Positions 12,339 through 13,403 of a stretch of DNA of 13,403 nt are shown piece after piece. This DNA is from an uncultured Clostridia bacterium (lineage in GTDB: Bacteria > Bacillota > Clostridia > Christensenellales > CAG-138). Within the stretch, counting starts at the first letter, position 1, and each line of letters opens with the position of its first letter. The position numbers and the translations under genes were made by a program. The notes below the pieces were generated by a model. The model saw only the letters and a program-made list of their open reading frames with translations, was not told the DNA's origin and did no database searches. The stretch is taken from the NCBI GenBank assembly GCA_937894955.1, contig CALAXO010000140.1, forward strand, positions 1-13,403, written 5' to 3'.

Positions 12339-13403
12339 ATGGACAGATTGACCGCTGCCTTCGAAAAGAAGTTCCCGAAGGAAAAAACCGAATTATTAAA
12401 AGAAGCGATTAATTTTGCAAAATTGGTTCATGCCGACCAAAAACGCGAATCGCAGGAACCTTATTATATTCATCCTGAAGCCGTCGCGCTCATTCTGCTC
12501 GATATGGGCATGGATGCGGACACGGTCATTGCGGGTCTGCTTCATGATACGGTTGAAGACGGGCACGATATCACCGTTGAAAAAATTGCACAGATGTTCG
12601 GCAAGGACATTGCCCGAATGGTGGACGGCGTTACCAAGCTGACCAACAGCAATCTTTCTCACATGCTGTCAAAAGAAGACAGGCAGGCCGAAAACCTGCG
12701 CAAAATGTTCCTTGCAATTGCAAACGATGTTCGCGTTGTTGTTATCAAGCTTGCGGACAGACTGCATAACATGCGCACACTCGGTTATTGTTCAAAGGAA
12801 AAGCGTGTTCGCAAAGCACGGGAAACCATGGATGTTTACGCCCCCCTTGCGGACAGGTTCGGAATGGGTGCCATAAAAGTCGAACTTGAGGATTTATCGT
12901 TCAGCTATCTGATGCCCGAAGAATGCCGCCGTCTTCAGTCCCTTATCGAACCGAAGCAGGAAGAACGCATGGGACTGCTCAAAAAAGCCATGCACAAGCT
13001 TGAAATCGCACTTAAGGATGCCGGAATCAAAGCGGAAGTCAGCGGACGCAGAAAGCATATTTACAGCATCTATCGCAAGCTGAACATAAAAAAAGTCGGA
13101 CTGAACGAGATTTATGATCTTGTTGCACTTCGTATAATTGTTGATACCGTGCAGGACTGTTACGGTGCACTCGGCATTGTTCACTCGCTTTGGCGCCCCT
13201 TCCCCGGCAGGTTCAAAGATTACATTTCAATGCCGAAAACCAACATGTACCGTTCTTTGCACACGACGCTTTTCAGCGATCTCGGAATGCCGTTTGAGGT
13301 GCAGATCCGCACTTGGGAAATGCACCGCACCGCAGAATACGGTATTGCCGCACACTGGATGTACAAAGAGGGCAGAACGCGGCAGGATGAGTTGGACACA
13401 AAG
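12339..13403 (+). CDS. relA: Bifunctional (p)ppGpp synthetase/hydrolase Rel, N-terminal 355 codons
   Basis: Rel makes and degrades the alarmone (p)ppGpp in the stringent response. The frame is open from the ATG at 12339 to the window end, and the gene continues beyond; the full protein is usually about 730 residues. The hydrolase HD domain (about 20-190) has H45 (YIHP), H69-D70 (LLHDTVEDG) and D140 (LADRLHNMRTL), so hydrolysis is expected. The synthetase domain (about 220-345) has GRRKHIYSIYRK (236-247), D260 in IYDLVALR, the RFKD motif at 291-294 and EVQIRT (320-325). RFKD is the form found in bifunctional enzymes, whereas synthetase-only RelA has EFDD. The usual NxYQSLHT reads NMYRSLHT, a small change of unknown effect. 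The start is supported by AAAGGTGG seven bases upstream and by the lack of in-frame starts before it. The TGS and ACT regulatory domains lie outside the window. Confidence 0.96.
   Translation, partial: MDRLTAAFEKKFPKEKTELLKEAINFAKLVHADQKRESQEPYYIHPEAVALILLDMGMDADTVIAGLLHDTVEDGHDITVEKIAQMFGKDIARMVDGVTKLTNSNLSHMLSKEDRQAENLRKMFLAIANDVRVVVIKLADRLHNMRTLGYCSKEKRVRKARETMDVYAPLADRFGMGAIKVELEDLSFSYLMPEECRRLQSLIEPKQEERMGLLKKAMHKLEIALKDAGIKAEVSGRRKHIYSIYRKLNIKKVGLNEIYDLVALRIIVDTVQDCYGALGIVHSLWRPFPGRFKDYISMPKTNMYRSLHTTLFSDLGMPFEVQIRTWEMHRTAEYGIAAHWMYKEGRTRQDELDTK

Noticed and set aside
1..13403. Mobile elements, CRISPR arrays, tRNA or rRNA genes
   Set aside because: Both strands were read for transposase-like frames, regular spaced repeats and cloverleaf or rRNA sequences, and none was found.

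Overview
This window looks like chromosomal core DNA from an endospore-forming member of the Firmicutes, most likely class Clostridia. The main evidence is a spoIIAA-spoIIAB pair, with the probable start of sigF, and the recJ-apt-rel gene order that is also found in Bacillus subtilis. Base composition is balanced and translation signals are strong AGGAGG-type sites. Two genes (aroC and recJ) start at TTG. I see no insertion sequence, phage gene, CRISPR array, tRNA or rRNA. I could not make a firm genus-level call from the sequence.

Layout, left to right. (1) Positions 1-940, minus strand: the sporulation sigma-F control operon, read spoIIAA, spoIIAB, then probably sigF cut by the window edge. 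(2) Positions 941-1293: a divergent intergenic region with a good sigma-A type promoter for the next operon. (3) Positions 1294-5421, plus strand: a compact shikimate operon, aroB-aroA-aroC with overlapping genes, followed by a chorismate mutase-shikimate kinase fusion. These cover 3-dehydroquinate formation, shikimate phosphorylation, EPSP formation, chorismate formation and the first step towards prephenate. DAHP synthase, dehydroquinase and shikimate dehydrogenase are not in the window. (4) A hairpin between convergent genes, then a minus-strand two-component system (OmpR-family regulator and a short-loop membrane histidine kinase) at 5500-7357. (5) Divergent from it, an integral membrane protein of the DUF2238/YjdF type (7763-8662). 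(6) Positions 8791-13403: recJ with a promoter and a repeat-rich leader, then apt, then the first 355 codons of rel, the bifunctional (p)ppGpp synthetase/hydrolase.

The protein-coding content is mostly ordinary housekeeping and sporulation machinery, and I do not see a convincing unknown multigene system. The items that deserve a second look are smaller. They are an EPSP synthase with alanine where the glyphosate-sensitive enzyme has its key glycine, the AroQ-AroK fusion, cysteine clusters at both cytoplasmic ends of the histidine kinase, an SpoIIAB with a polar C-terminal tail of about 60 residues, and several structured non-coding leaders. Those leaders are competing repeats before recJ, a palindrome around a TATAAT before apt, and stacked hairpins plus a strong terminator between apt and rel.
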